64,000 nt of DNA from Anaerolineaceae bacterium. Its GTDB lineage: Bacteria; Chloroflexota; Anaerolineae; Anaerolineales; Anaerolineaceae. Both the position numbers and the translations under genes were made by a program. The notes beneath the pieces are model-generated. The model was not told the DNA's origin and ran no database searches. It worked only from the letters and a program-made list of their open reading frames with translations. Numbering within the stretch: the first letter of the stretch is position 1; every line of letters starts with the position of its first letter. Shown one piece after another: positions 26,210 to 34,627 of the stretch. The stretch lies in the NCBI GenBank assembly GCA_016841525.1, contig JAENYZ010000002.1, forward strand, positions 454,078 through 518,077. The letters run 5' to 3'.

Positions 26210-26818
26210 TTAATTTTGTACGGCCTGAACAATGTCCCGACCGGTTAATAAACCTGCTTCCTGTAAGGGCCAGTAAATTAACAAAGCCCGACCCACAACA
26301 TCCTCATATGGGACAAAACCCCACATGTGGGAGTCGCTTGAGTTATTGCGATTGTCGCCGAGAACAAAAAGCTGTCCAGGGGGAACATCCCACTCGCCGC
26401 TGTACCTTGGGGGATCTGAGATATAAGGTTCGTAAAGCGGCTGGTCGTTCACGTAAACCACACCGTCCCCAATTTTCACATGATCACCAGGCAGACCAAC
26501 GACACGTTTGATGTAATCTAAATCGCTGGCGCCAGGCGCATGAAAGACTATGATATCACCGATGGCAGGTTCGCCGATTTTGTAAGCTACACGGTTGACC
26601 AGGAGAAATTCTCCAGGCTGAAGGGTCGGTTTCATGCTGATGTTCTCAACGCGAACACGTGCCGATAGGGCGTTAATCACCAGGAACAGGATTAATGCAA
26701 GCAGAATCGTTTCAACCGTATCAACCACAAAGCCAAAACAGCTTGACCGTTTTGATTTTTTGTTATTTATTGGTTGGGTATTGTCGATATCTTGTTCTGT
26801 TTGGTATCTATCTAACAT
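26210..26818 (-). CDS. lepB: Signal peptidase I
   Basis: A 202-aa membrane-anchored serine protease that cleaves signal peptides of exported proteins. One N-terminal helix (about 32-52), then the nucleophile Ser in SMKPTLQPGEF, the general base Lys in YIKRVVGLPGD and the box GQLFVLGDNRNNSSDSHMWG. All catalytic residues are present. A single-helix Gram-positive-like form. It serves the many signal-peptide proteins of the window. Confidence 0.95.
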   Translation of the reverse strand: MLDRYQTEQDIDNTQPINNKKSKRSSCFGFVVDTVETILLALILFLVINALSARVRVENISMKPTLQPGEFLLVNRVAYKIGEPAIGDIIVFHAPGASDLDYIKRVVGLPGDHVKIGDGVVYVNDQPLYEPYISDPPRYSGEWDVPPGQLFVLGDNRNNSSDSHMWGFVPYEDVVGRALLIYWPLQEAGLLTGRDIVQAVQN

Positions 26819-26901
26819 ATTTTCCGCTCATGAACCTTATTGAGTTATAACCATCCTGGTTTGACTTAATCATTATAATCCAGGCCCCTTAATAGTAAAG
26901 C

Positions 26902-28272
26902 CTAATCTCGACGCTTTTTCAGCACCAATCGAACAGGCGTACCTACGAAAGGATAATCCTTTCGGATCTGATTTTCAAGGTAACGCAGATAAGTAAAATG
27001 TGCAAGAGCAGGGTCGTTAACATAGAGCATAAAAGTTGGAGGATCGCTTCGAACCTGTGTCCCATAGTAGATTCTCAAGGCTTTCCCTGTTTTCGAAGGT
27101 GCCGGATGCATGTCCTGTGCACGCTGGATTATTTTATTGATTTGGGAGGTCGTCAGACGAACCAGTCTTTCTTCCTGAACCTGCAGTGCAAGGGGCAGCA
27201 CCTGGTCAACGCGCTTCCCGGTCAGGGCTGAAATGAAGATCATTGGCACGTAGTCCATGAAATTCAGTTCCTCGCGAATGTGGCTGGTGTAATCATTGAT
27301 GGTGTAGGTGTCTTTCTCAACAAGGTCCCACTTGTTGACCGCAACCACCGCGCTTTTCCAGGCATCTTTGATGTAACCAGCAATATGGGTATCCTGTACA
27401 GTAATGCTGGTGGTTGCATCGATGACCAGGATAGCAACATCAGCTCGCTCAATCGCCTTCATACTGCGGACAACGCTGAATTTTTCAACCCCCGGCGAAA
27501 CTTTACCGCGCCGGCGAATGCCAGCTGTATCGATCAATGTCACCGGGATATTATTGTAAACGAGGGTTGTGTCAACCGCGTCCCGGGTTGTGCCCGGTAT
27601 GTCGCTGACAATGGCACGTTCTCGTCCCACAATTTTATTGAGCAAACTGGACTTGCCAACATTGGGCTTTCCGACGATGGCAATTTTAGCGGAATTGTCC
27701 TCTTCAGTATCCTCATCGATAGCTTCTATGTGTTTGACGACTTCATCGAGCAGATCACCAGTGCCTGTGCCATGGAGAGCGGAAACAGCAAAAGGTTCGC
27801 CCATACCAAGCTCATAGAACTCAGCCACCAATTGGCGAATCTTAGCACTTTCGCCTTTATTAACAACAAGGATAATGGGCGGCTTGAATTGGCCGTCCAC
27901 TTTCTTTTGCATTTTTCGTAATATCTCAGCAATTTCGTGGTCTGCAGGAGTAACGCCGGTTTGTCCATCGACGACAAACAGGATCACGTCAGATTCCTGG
28001 ATTGCTAATTCGGCCTGGTCACGAATTTGATCGATGAAATCATGTGAGCCGATGGACAGCGGTTTTTGCCCCTTTGTCTTGGTGGGGTCTATACCGCCGG
28101 TATCCATGACATAGAAGAAATAACCGCTCCAATCCGCTTCAGCCAAAAGGCGGTCACGGGTGGTGCCGGGAATCTCGTCAACAATCGCCAGACGTTCTCC
28201 CGTCAAGCGGTTGAAGAGAGTGCTTTTTCCAACATTGGGTCTGCCCACAAGGGCAATTACAGGTTTAGCCAT
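26902..28272 (-). CDS. der: Ribosome biogenesis GTPase Der (EngA)
   Basis: 456 aa with two tandem G domains and a KH-like domain (last 85 aa). G1 motifs: GRPNVGKSTLFN and GKPNVGKSSLLN; G3: DTGG and DTAG; G4: NKGE in the first domain (usual NKAD) and NKWD in the second. It acts in 50S subunit assembly. TATAAT lies 8 nt before the ATG with no ribosome site, so a leaderless mRNA is likely. Confidence 0.96.
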   Translation of the reverse strand: MAKPVIALVGRPNVGKSTLFNRLTGERLAIVDEIPGTTRDRLLAEADWSGYFFYVMDTGGIDPTKTKGQKPLSIGSHDFIDQIRDQAELAIQESDVILFVVDGQTGVTPADHEIAEILRKMQKKVDGQFKPPIILVVNKGESAKIRQLVAEFYELGMGEPFAVSALHGTGTGDLLDEVVKHIEAIDEDTEEDNSAKIAIVGKPNVGKSSLLNKIVGRERAIVSDIPGTTRDAVDTTLVYNNIPVTLIDTAGIRRRGKVSPGVEKFSVVRSMKAIERADVAILVIDATTSITVQDTHIAGYIKDAWKSAVVAVNKWDLVEKDTYTINDYTSHIREELNFMDYVPMIFISALTGKRVDQVLPLALQVQEERLVRLTTSQINKIIQRAQDMHPAPSKTGKALRIYYGTQVRSDPPTFMLYVNDPALAHFTYLRYLENQIRKDYPFVGTPVRLVLKKRRD

Positions 28273-28280
28273 AGGAAGTG

Positions 28281-28286
28281 ATTATA
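28281..28286 (-). promoter_or_regulatory. -10 element 8 nt before der start
   Basis: TATAAT on the minus strand (28286-28281), ATG at 28272. Predicted transcription start 1-2 nt before the start codon. The -35 region is weak. Confidence 0.55.
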
Positions 28287-28395
28287 CCCGATTGGATAGG
28301 GATTAATCTGCTATCGATGGAAAAAAGGGTTTTCTAGGGAAAAACATTCAAGAAGAAAAATTGCTCGCTGAATTTTCCAATAGAAAAACAAATAA

Positions 28396-28691
28396 GGGCT
28401 GTCCCAAAAAGGTAACTCTTTGGCGCAAATTTCATTTTTTTCTATAGTCATTTTGAAAAATCAATCTTGTACAGTTGATCTTAAATATTTATTTCTAATA
28501 TCGGAGTGCGGACTTCAGTCCGCAATTTTATCCTGATAATAATATTACTATTAGGACAAAATAATGTTGGATAGTTTTTTCAAAGCGGGTTGAAACCCGC
28601 GCTGCGGATGATTAATGTATCTGATATTATCGATATGTTTGAATAATGGTTTCTATTCAAAATCACTATCTAAAACTTTTGAGACAGTCCC
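28396..28691. mobile_element. MITE-like element with IS-type terminal inverted repeats
   Basis: The left end GGGCTGTCCCAAAAAG is nearly complementary to the right end CTTTTGAGACAGTCCC (about 14 of 16 with one indel). These ends resemble those of several IS families. No transposase frame is inside; instead the element carries two facing REP-like hairpins. No clear target duplication is visible (AATAA left, GTTAG right). Confidence 0.65.
28501..28608. repeat. Inverted doublet of REP-like hairpins, second copy
   Basis: Left unit CGGAGTGCGGACTTCAGTCC continuing GC (hairpin 28507-28524). Right unit, inverted: hairpin GCGGGTTGAAACCCGC (28585-28600) then GCTGCGG. The left unit is the exact reverse complement of 9598-9620; heads CGGAGYGC or CCGCAGCGC are common to all units. 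Confidence 0.8.
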
Positions 28692-28739
28692 GTTAGGTAG
28701 TAAGTTGGCATTTGTATTTCCCAGAGCATAGGAACATAA

Positions 28740-28773
28740 AAAAGATTCTGAAAAAATTTTCAGAATCTTTTTA
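28740..28773 (-). terminator. Terminator of cdaA-cdaR operon
   Basis: AAAAGATTCTGAAAA pairs perfectly with TTTTCAGAATCTTTT (15 bp, 2-nt centre that opens to a small loop), with T residues at both ends. It lies 41 nt after the cdaR-like stop. Confidence 0.8.
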
Positions 28774-28814
28774 GAAGTCGATTTTTAAATTGAGTCTTTC
28801 TTACTTCAAGAATT

Positions 28815-30038
28815 TTAGTTGGATATGGTTACCTCAATGGTGTTTGGCAGGATGGCATCCACGTTAATATCTCCATTTTCTAACTGGATTTCAGGTGCCA
28901 GGGTATAGGTGCCAGGATCTCTGTCTTCGAGGTTGATGATCACAACCAGGTTTTCCAAACTGAGATCATCAAGCACGTCAATCGGTCCAGAAAGGAAGAC
29001 ATCGACATTTTCTGGAGAAACCGTTGCATTCAATCCGACTGCCAACCCCTCAATTTGCACAGGGATATTAGTAAAGCTGACGCTGCTTTCGATTGGATCG
29101 ATCCCAATCTGTACGGTGATGTTCTGACTGCCGACCACATTAATCCCCTCAGGCAGGTTCAGGGATACCCGTATTTCCATATCCTGGTTTGCCCCATTGA
29201 GGTTAATAGGTGTTGTCTCGACAAACCCGGGGATGCTTTCCACGAGCTGAGGATTTGAAGAATAGATGGTGACCGTGGGCGGGTTAGAGAAAATATTTGT
29301 CAACCGGTAGCCGGATTCGATTTGGCCGCTGGTGACGATCTTCACGACCACGGTACGATAGCCGCCGCGCTGGGTGACCGGGATGCTTACCTGGACGCTG
29401 CTCGGTGTCATGCTGAGCCCTTCAATTTGGTTTCCCTGGGCATCGAGTGCAACCAGGTCCACTGTTCGTTGGATATCCTCTGAGACATCCACAATGCTTA
29501 CCTCGGTTATGACCTTATTTATGGAACTGACAACCGATTCTGGCCCGGAGATTATGACGGTGTCCTGGGCTAAGGCTGGTGTTTCCACATCAAAACCAAT
29601 GGCAGGATTACCAAGCATATTTACCTGGATCGGGAATTGTTTGGTGATGATTGAATCGAGTTCGACAAACACTGTCGCAGGGTTCAAACGAACCACCTCG
29701 GTAGGCGAAAGGCTGATGTTGACCTGGGGTGTCAGGGTATGGACGCCAGCTTCAAGGCCGGAGAGATCCAGCGTTACATCGATCATGTTTCGGTCGATTT
29801 GAAGCTGACTTAATACCGATGAAGGCGCACGAATTGTCAGGCTGACCTGCCGTGAGATGTCGTTGACAATGGTCAAAGATGGATCCAACCCGATAACCTC
29901 AATTTCTATAGGTTGGGGATAAGTTTGTGTGACCGTCGGGTCTGCCTGGGTAACCGCAAAAACCCACACACCCACCGCAAATACGAGGGCTGTGAGTAAT
30001 GTGGGCAGATTGCTAATGAGCTTTCGTGTTTGCTTCAT
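28815..30038 (-). CDS. cdaR: YbbR-domain protein, CdaR-like regulator of diadenylate cyclase
   Basis: 407 aa: one N-terminal helix (about 13-32: LPTLLTALVFAVGVWVFAVT), then about four YbbR repeats outside the membrane (for example YPQPIEIEVIGLDPSL, FTNIPVQIEGLAVGLN). In Firmicutes CdaR binds and modulates CdaA. The start is the ATG at 30038 that overlaps the cdaA stop as ATGA; the open frame extends upstream only inside cdaA. Order cdaA-cdaR matches the known operon, but glmM is not next. Confidence 0.88.
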   Translation of the reverse strand: MKQTRKLISNLPTLLTALVFAVGVWVFAVTQADPTVTQTYPQPIEIEVIGLDPSLTIVNDISRQVSLTIRAPSSVLSQLQIDRNMIDVTLDLSGLEAGVHTLTPQVNISLSPTEVVRLNPATVFVELDSIITKQFPIQVNMLGNPAIGFDVETPALAQDTVIISGPESVVSSINKVITEVSIVDVSEDIQRTVDLVALDAQGNQIEGLSMTPSSVQVSIPVTQRGGYRTVVVKIVTSGQIESGYRLTNIFSNPPTVTIYSSNPQLVESIPGFVETTPINLNGANQDMEIRVSLNLPEGINVVGSQNITVQIGIDPIESSVSFTNIPVQIEGLAVGLNATVSPENVDVFLSGPIDVLDDLSLENLVVIINLEDRDPGTYTLAPEIQLENGDINVDAILPNTIEVTISN

Positions 30039-30931
30039 GACTGCCCCCCATGTTTTTCTTTTGGCTCTTTGATGTTGATGAGAGCTAATAAACGAGCCCA
30101 CAAGCTCTTTCCAGCTTCAAATTCCGTCGGCTGGAAGAAAGCATGCAGTGTGTTTTGTAATCTTTCCATGTTCAATCGTCGAATCATTTTTCCATTATGA
30201 GCAATTGAGATGCTGCCTGTCTCCTCTGAAACGACAACAGCAATGGCGTCACTGACCTCTGAAATACCCAGGGCAGCGCGGTGCCGTAAGCCCATTGTCC
30301 GTTCAGGTGAGCGGTTTAATACACCGCTGGCTGAGAGGGGCATAACGCAGGATGCTGCCCGGACTTCGTTATTAACAATAATGACTGCGCCGTCATGTAA
30401 AGGTGTATTTGGATAAAAGATTTGTAATAATAATTCAGGTGTGACAACGGCATGCATTGGAACACCTGTCTCGGCATATTCAACCAGACCTTGCATGCGC
30501 TGGATCACAATTAATGCACCATGATGACGCTCAGAAAGTCGTCCGGACGCTTGAATGATAGCGTTGAGGGTTTCTATGAATTGTTCCTCAGATATCATTC
30601 TTGACCTTGCAAGAAAGCTCACATTGCCAGCCCTGCCAACGCGCTCAAGTGCACGCCGAATTTCTGGAGCGAAAATAACAGGGATTGCAAAAACAAGGGC
30701 AGGCAATACAGCACTGATCAACCATGAGAAAGCAGGCAGGTCAACCAGGCTGGTAAACAACACCAGCAGGATGATAATAAAGAATACACCGCGTAAAAGG
30801 ACAAGGGCTTCTGTATCCCGCAGTAGCAGCAAGAGAATGTAGAAGACTGCTGTTACAAGAATAATATCCAGGAGATCGGTCCATCGAAATCGCTGAATCA
30901 AGAAAGAGATGTCGTTAAGAATTTGTGTCAT
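30035..30931 (-). CDS. cdaA: Diadenylate cyclase CdaA
   Basis: A 298-aa membrane-bound DAC enzyme that makes c-di-AMP from two ATP. Three N-terminal helices (about 20-95), then the DAC domain with the catalytic DGA (PNTPLHDGAVII) and RHR (MGLRHRAALGISE) motifs. c-di-AMP controls potassium and osmolyte transport and cell-wall stability in other bacteria. Its stop overlaps the cdaR ATG; its start is 22 nt after the coaE fusion, so the three form one operon. Confidence 0.96.
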   Translation of the reverse strand: MTQILNDISFLIQRFRWTDLLDIILVTAVFYILLLLLRDTEALVLLRGVFFIIILLVLFTSLVDLPAFSWLISAVLPALVFAIPVIFAPEIRRALERVGRAGNVSFLARSRMISEEQFIETLNAIIQASGRLSERHHGALIVIQRMQGLVEYAETGVPMHAVVTPELLLQIFYPNTPLHDGAVIIVNNEVRAASCVMPLSASGVLNRSPERTMGLRHRAALGISEVSDAIAVVVSEETGSISIAHNGKMIRRLNMERLQNTLHAFFQPTEFEAGKSLWARLLALINIKEPKEKHGGQS

Positions 30932-30953
30932 ACTTTTGCCGCTTTAAGGTTTT

Positions 30954-32057
30954 TCACTTATCAATAATTTCTACAGGCTCTTTTAATAATTTTATCCAAA
31001 TTTCTTCATCATCATCAACAATCTTTGATGCTGCCTCCTGCCATGCAGGATAAGGCAATTCATCAGGCATAAACTTTCTAAATCCAATTTTAGCAGGAAA
31101 TAAGGAATTTTTTAGTGCTTTGTCTATTGTAATAAGAATTACTTCACATTCCTGCTGTTCAATTTGATAATAAAATGCATTAAGAATTGGTTTTTCTGAA
31201 AGCCTTTGCTGATCATTTGCAATCCAACGGTCAAAAGCTGCAGAAAAATTCCAGTTATCCCACAAAAGGAGACCTTTAAGTCGATCTTCTTTTAGCGCAG
31301 GCAGAACAATTCTTGAACCTAAGATGGTATACCAATCCGATAGATTGTTTTCCGGTCGGGATTGCAAGAACATTTCGATATCATCTTGATGAATGGCATT
31401 CACATCCGGGAAATACCAATCACCAGATCTGAATGGCACGGATCTTATTGGGCTTTCATTGCCAATCATTGTACCCGCAAGCGTGTCCTGGACTTGCTGC
31501 CATGTTTGTTTGAAACTGCCTTCAGTATAAATAACAACATCGGCTCGATTTAGTTTCTCAGATTGCGGAGGCTGCGCCTGAATCCTGTCATTGGCATCAT
31601 TTTTACTCAGATTCCTGCTCTTCAGGAGACGTTCCATTTGATGTGAAATGGAAGCATGACTGACCCAAAGCACATCACAAATTTCAAAAAGATCAGATTC
31701 AAGGAGCTTAATGGCTTCAATGACCACAAAGGATTGGGACGTCTCTTCGATGCGTGTCTTGATGGATTTTGTGACTTCGGGATGGACAATCTTTTCGAGT
31801 TTTTCAAGTTGTTTGGGGTCCGAAAATACAAGTTTTCCTAATTTCTTTCGCGAAATTCTGCCGTTTTTTGTTAATATCCCGTCCCCAAAAGCCTCAATAA
31901 CAGGTCGAAAGGTAGGCGCACCAGGATAAAGCATGCGATTGGCAACGACATCAGCATCGATTTCAAGACCGCCAGAATTTGCCAGCATTTGACCCACCAC
32001 ACTTTTTCCGGTGGCAATATTTCCTGTCAAACCGATGATTTTTGGTAAATTCGTCAT
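30954..32057 (-). CDS. coaE: Dephospho-CoA kinase fused to an unrecognised C-terminal domain
   Basis: 367 aa; usual CoaE is about 200. Residues 1-200 are CoaE: Walker A GLTGNIATGKS, the DAD motif (LEIDADVVANRML) and the lid region with SRNLSKNDANDRI. It phosphorylates dephospho-CoA in the last step of CoA synthesis. Usual lid arginines are partly replaced (R-x2-Q of the consensus reads RIQAQ here). Residues about 205-367 (VPFRSGDWYFPDVNAIHQDD onward) are not part of the family; the end (KIGFRKF) faintly resembles the last strand of a GNAT fold. It is the first gene of the cdaA operon. Confidence 0.85.
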   Translation of the reverse strand: MTNLPKIIGLTGNIATGKSVVGQMLANSGGLEIDADVVANRMLYPGAPTFRPVIEAFGDGILTKNGRISRKKLGKLVFSDPKQLEKLEKIVHPEVTKSIKTRIEETSQSFVVIEAIKLLESDLFEICDVLWVSHASISHQMERLLKSRNLSKNDANDRIQAQPPQSEKLNRADVVIYTEGSFKQTWQQVQDTLAGTMIGNESPIRSVPFRSGDWYFPDVNAIHQDDIEMFLQSRPENNLSDWYTILGSRIVLPALKEDRLKGLLLWDNWNFSAAFDRWIANDQQRLSEKPILNAFYYQIEQQECEVILITIDKALKNSLFPAKIGFRKFMPDELPYPAWQEAASKIVDDDEEIWIKLLKEPVEIIDK

Positions 32058-32115
32058 TTATTTTTAATCTCTCTGTGAAGTATACCCCAATTCACCTTCT
32101 CGTTTCCCGGGGTGC

Positions 32116-32121
32116 TATAAT
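32116..32121 (+). promoter_or_regulatory. Extended -10 of tilS, leaderless layout
   Basis: GGGGTGCTATAAT: TATAAT with extended TGC. The tilS ATG follows after 6 nt. The same string, apart from one base, precedes the TPR gene at 2023. It lies in the 70-bp divergent gap with coaE, whose own -10-like TATACT is at 32084-32079 on the minus strand. Confidence 0.65.
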
Positions 32122-32127
32122 TTGAAT

Positions 32128-33570
32128 ATGTTTTTGGATGATCTAAAATATGCGGCGATAGAAAAATGCGGGTTAGTACCTGAAAAACCGATTCTGGTGG
32201 GCGTGTCTGGCGGCGTAGACAGCCTGGCTTTGATGTTTGGGCTGGAGGTTCTGGGTTTTCAACTCAAGATTGCACACCTTGATCACAGTTTGCGCGCAGC
32301 GTCCAGAGAGGATGCGGAATTCATTGAAGATTTGGCTGCTTCACGCGGATTGGCATTTGTTCGCAAACGCGTGGATGTGGGGAAGGCGGCTGAGTTGCGG
32401 GGTCAGACCATCGAAGAGGCTGCCCGGCATGTGCGTTATATATTTTTATTTGAAGAAGCGAGGAAAATTGGCGCACAAGCTGTTGCAGTCGGGCATCATG
32501 CGGATGACCAGGTTGAAACGGTCCTGATGCATTTTCTGAGGGGGTCAGCCTTGCCGGGTCTGACAGGCATGGTATATAAAAATTTCATTTCCCTGTGGGA
32601 CTCCAGCATTCCACTCGTCCGCCCGCTGCTTGGGATATGGCGAATTGAGATTGAGACCTTCCTTGATGAATTGGGCGTTGAGGTGCGGGTTGATCATACC
32701 AACCAGGATGTGACCTATTTTCGAAATAGGCTGCGCCATGAATTGATCCCTGAGTTGGAAAAATACAATCCCCAGATCAGAAATGTTATTTGGCGAATGT
32801 CGGATGTTCTGCGAGAAGAAGACCGGTTTTTAGATGAACAAGCGCAAACCGCCTGGAAAGATTGCCTGGTAAATCAAAATCAAGCCCGCATTATCCTTAA
32901 CATTGCCGTGGTGACCAAGCATCCGACAGCACTTCAGCGAAGGTTGTTAAGATTTGCTATTTCCTTGCTTCGCCCGGATTTACGGGATGTTGGTTATGAC
33001 GCTGTAGAAAGAGGATTGGCTTTTGTGAATGATCCTTCACAAAATGGCGAAATAGATTTTATTGCCCGGTTGAATCTTGCAAAAATTGATGATACTTTGA
33101 TCATCAAATCCTGGGGGAGTGATTTACCAGACTGGGATTTGCCCTTGCTGCGAAATGCGGATTCAGAGTTTACTTTAAATCTTCAAAAGCCCGTACTCTT
33201 AAGGCATGGATGGTCACTGCAAGCAAAGTTGATTACCGAAGTCAAATCTGGTGACTTTGATAAGGCAAGCACCCTGGATCCAAACGAAGCCTGGCTGGAT
33301 TTTGATTTGTTAGAAATGCCACTGATGGTGCGGGGACGTCAGCCTGGAGACCGGTGGCAGCCGTTGGGGATGCCTGGTCACACCAAAAAACTTAAGGATT
33401 TTTTCATTAATGAAAAGATCCCGGAACATGTTCGGGATCTTTGGCCGTTAGTGTATTCGGGAGATGAAATTGTCTGGGTGGCGGGCTTAAGGCCTTCTGA
33501 AGCTTTCAAGATCACAACAAACACACAAAAAATTTTACACTTGAAGCTAGTGCGCAAGATCACCCAGTAA
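32128..33570 (+). CDS. tilS: tRNA(Ile)-lysidine synthase
   Basis: 480 aa. PP-loop ATPase with GVSGGVDSLAL near the N-terminus, then HLDHSLR, GHHADDQVETVLMHFLRG and the C-terminal TilS domain (GRQPGDRWQPLGMPGHTKKLKDFF). It converts C34 of the AUA-reading tRNA-Ile to lysidine. The start is the ATG at 32128 (MFLDDLKY); the TTG six bases upstream lies within the expected promoter-start region. No Shine-Dalgarno sequence is visible. Confidence 0.95.
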   Translation: MFLDDLKYAAIEKCGLVPEKPILVGVSGGVDSLALMFGLEVLGFQLKIAHLDHSLRAASREDAEFIEDLAASRGLAFVRKRVDVGKAAELRGQTIEEAARHVRYIFLFEEARKIGAQAVAVGHHADDQVETVLMHFLRGSALPGLTGMVYKNFISLWDSSIPLVRPLLGIWRIEIETFLDELGVEVRVDHTNQDVTYFRNRLRHELIPELEKYNPQIRNVIWRMSDVLREEDRFLDEQAQTAWKDCLVNQNQARIILNIAVVTKHPTALQRRLLRFAISLLRPDLRDVGYDAVERGLAFVNDPSQNGEIDFIARLNLAKIDDTLIIKSWGSDLPDWDLPLLRNADSEFTLNLQKPVLLRHGWSLQAKLITEVKSGDFDKASTLDPNEAWLDFDLLEMPLMVRGRQPGDRWQPLGMPGHTKKLKDFFINEKIPEHVRDLWPLVYSGDEIVWVAGLRPSEAFKITTNTQKILHLKLVRKITQ

Positions 33571-33609
33571 TAAATCCTGATATCGCACTATAAAAATTCG
33601 AACGCTGGT

Positions 33610-34551
33610 TTAAGTTTCACCAGGCTCTTCGGTAAGGTAAAAGCCCTGCTGCAAGGCTAATTTTCGCAATTTTTGGTGAATTTCTCGAAATTGAATTTTT
33701 GAAACACCTAATTTTTGCCTGATCTTGTCGGATTCGACTCCGTCAATCAAATCCTGTAATACACTGGTCCATCGGCACATGTCAAATGAGATGCGTTTTT
33801 CAAGGCCGGCAGCTTCCGTGATGTCTTCTAAAATGTATTCCAGGCGTCGTGGAGTCCATGGGAAAAGGCGTTCTTCCGGTTCGTATTGATTTACATATTC
33901 GTTGAAGGATTCAACCCAATCCTTTGTAAGGGGGATTTTTCTTTCCTTGTATCGATAGCGGGGATTGGTATAACGAATAAAAACGAAGGCTTTTTCAGGG
34001 TCTTCAAGGGAAAGATGTTTCAGGGCAATGCTCTGGCATTCCCCTTTTTTGATGGCTGTTTCAAGCAGCAATTTAAATAAAGTATATGGACGGGCATCGG
34101 GCTGCTCCCCGTACCGAAAATCCCTCGCAGTCGCTAAGGCTTTTTCGATTTCTTCCGGTGATAGGATATCGGGCAGGGGGCTGGTCACCGAGCGCTGGAC
34201 AAGTTTGTCTGCGGGGTCGACCAGTAAGACTGCGCTATTTTGCAGCCATCGGAAGAAGCTTTTTAGCGATGTGATGCGTCGTGAAAGGCTTTTGGGGCTG
34301 CAGGGAACACCCCGATCATTTTCGAGCCAGTCCGTAAAGTTCTCGAGGTCCTTGAGAGAAATTTCTCCCAGGGTTTGGTCTGGCGGTAGAAAATCGTCGA
34401 GTAAGTTAAGATCAGCAATGAACGCTTTAACGGTATGCGGAGAACGCCCCTGGTCATTTAAATAAAACCTCCAGGCCTGGATAGCAGGCTGGAGGAGAGA
34501 ATTCTCTGTTAGATGTGCAGGCGTACCTTTTTCTGTCGTTTGATTAGTCAT
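33610..34551 (-). CDS. Tyrosine-recombinase-fold protein lacking catalytic residues
   Basis: 313 aa with a SAM-like core-binding domain (about 25-115; LNDQGRSPHTVKAFIADLNLL) and an integrase-like C-domain (about 130-300). Catalytic positions are changed: the first Arg (usually TGLRISE) reads TAIKKGE, the H-x-x-R box reads FDMCRWT (Arg kept, His lost), LGHS reads LGVS, and the nucleophile Tyr region reads REIHQKL with His. It probably binds DNA but cannot cleave it. No att site or mobile gene is next to it. AGAGGTG precedes the ATG. Confidence 0.8.
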   Translation of the reverse strand: MTNQTTEKGTPAHLTENSLLQPAIQAWRFYLNDQGRSPHTVKAFIADLNLLDDFLPPDQTLGEISLKDLENFTDWLENDRGVPCSPKSLSRRITSLKSFFRWLQNSAVLLVDPADKLVQRSVTSPLPDILSPEEIEKALATARDFRYGEQPDARPYTLFKLLLETAIKKGECQSIALKHLSLEDPEKAFVFIRYTNPRYRYKERKIPLTKDWVESFNEYVNQYEPEERLFPWTPRRLEYILEDITEAAGLEKRISFDMCRWTSVLQDLIDGVESDKIRQKLGVSKIQFREIHQKLRKLALQQGFYLTEEPGET

Positions 34552-34627
34552 GACACCTCTTTGTTTTTATTCGTGTAGTCGTGAATAATCTTAGTTTAAA
34601 CCAAACGACAATCCTTGTCAATAAGCT

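Larger units (their letters stand above)
28273..28814. other. Non-coding region with inserted mobile repeat
   Basis: Between der and cdaR-like, both on the minus strand. It contains the der -10 box, a 296-bp element with terminal inverted repeats (28396-28691), and the terminator of the cdaR-like gene (28740-28773). No coding frame is supported. Confidence 0.8.

Noticed and set aside
33610-34551. Integrase of a genomic island
   Set aside because: Catalytic residues are lost, flanking genes are housekeeping, and no tRNA or att repeats are seen.
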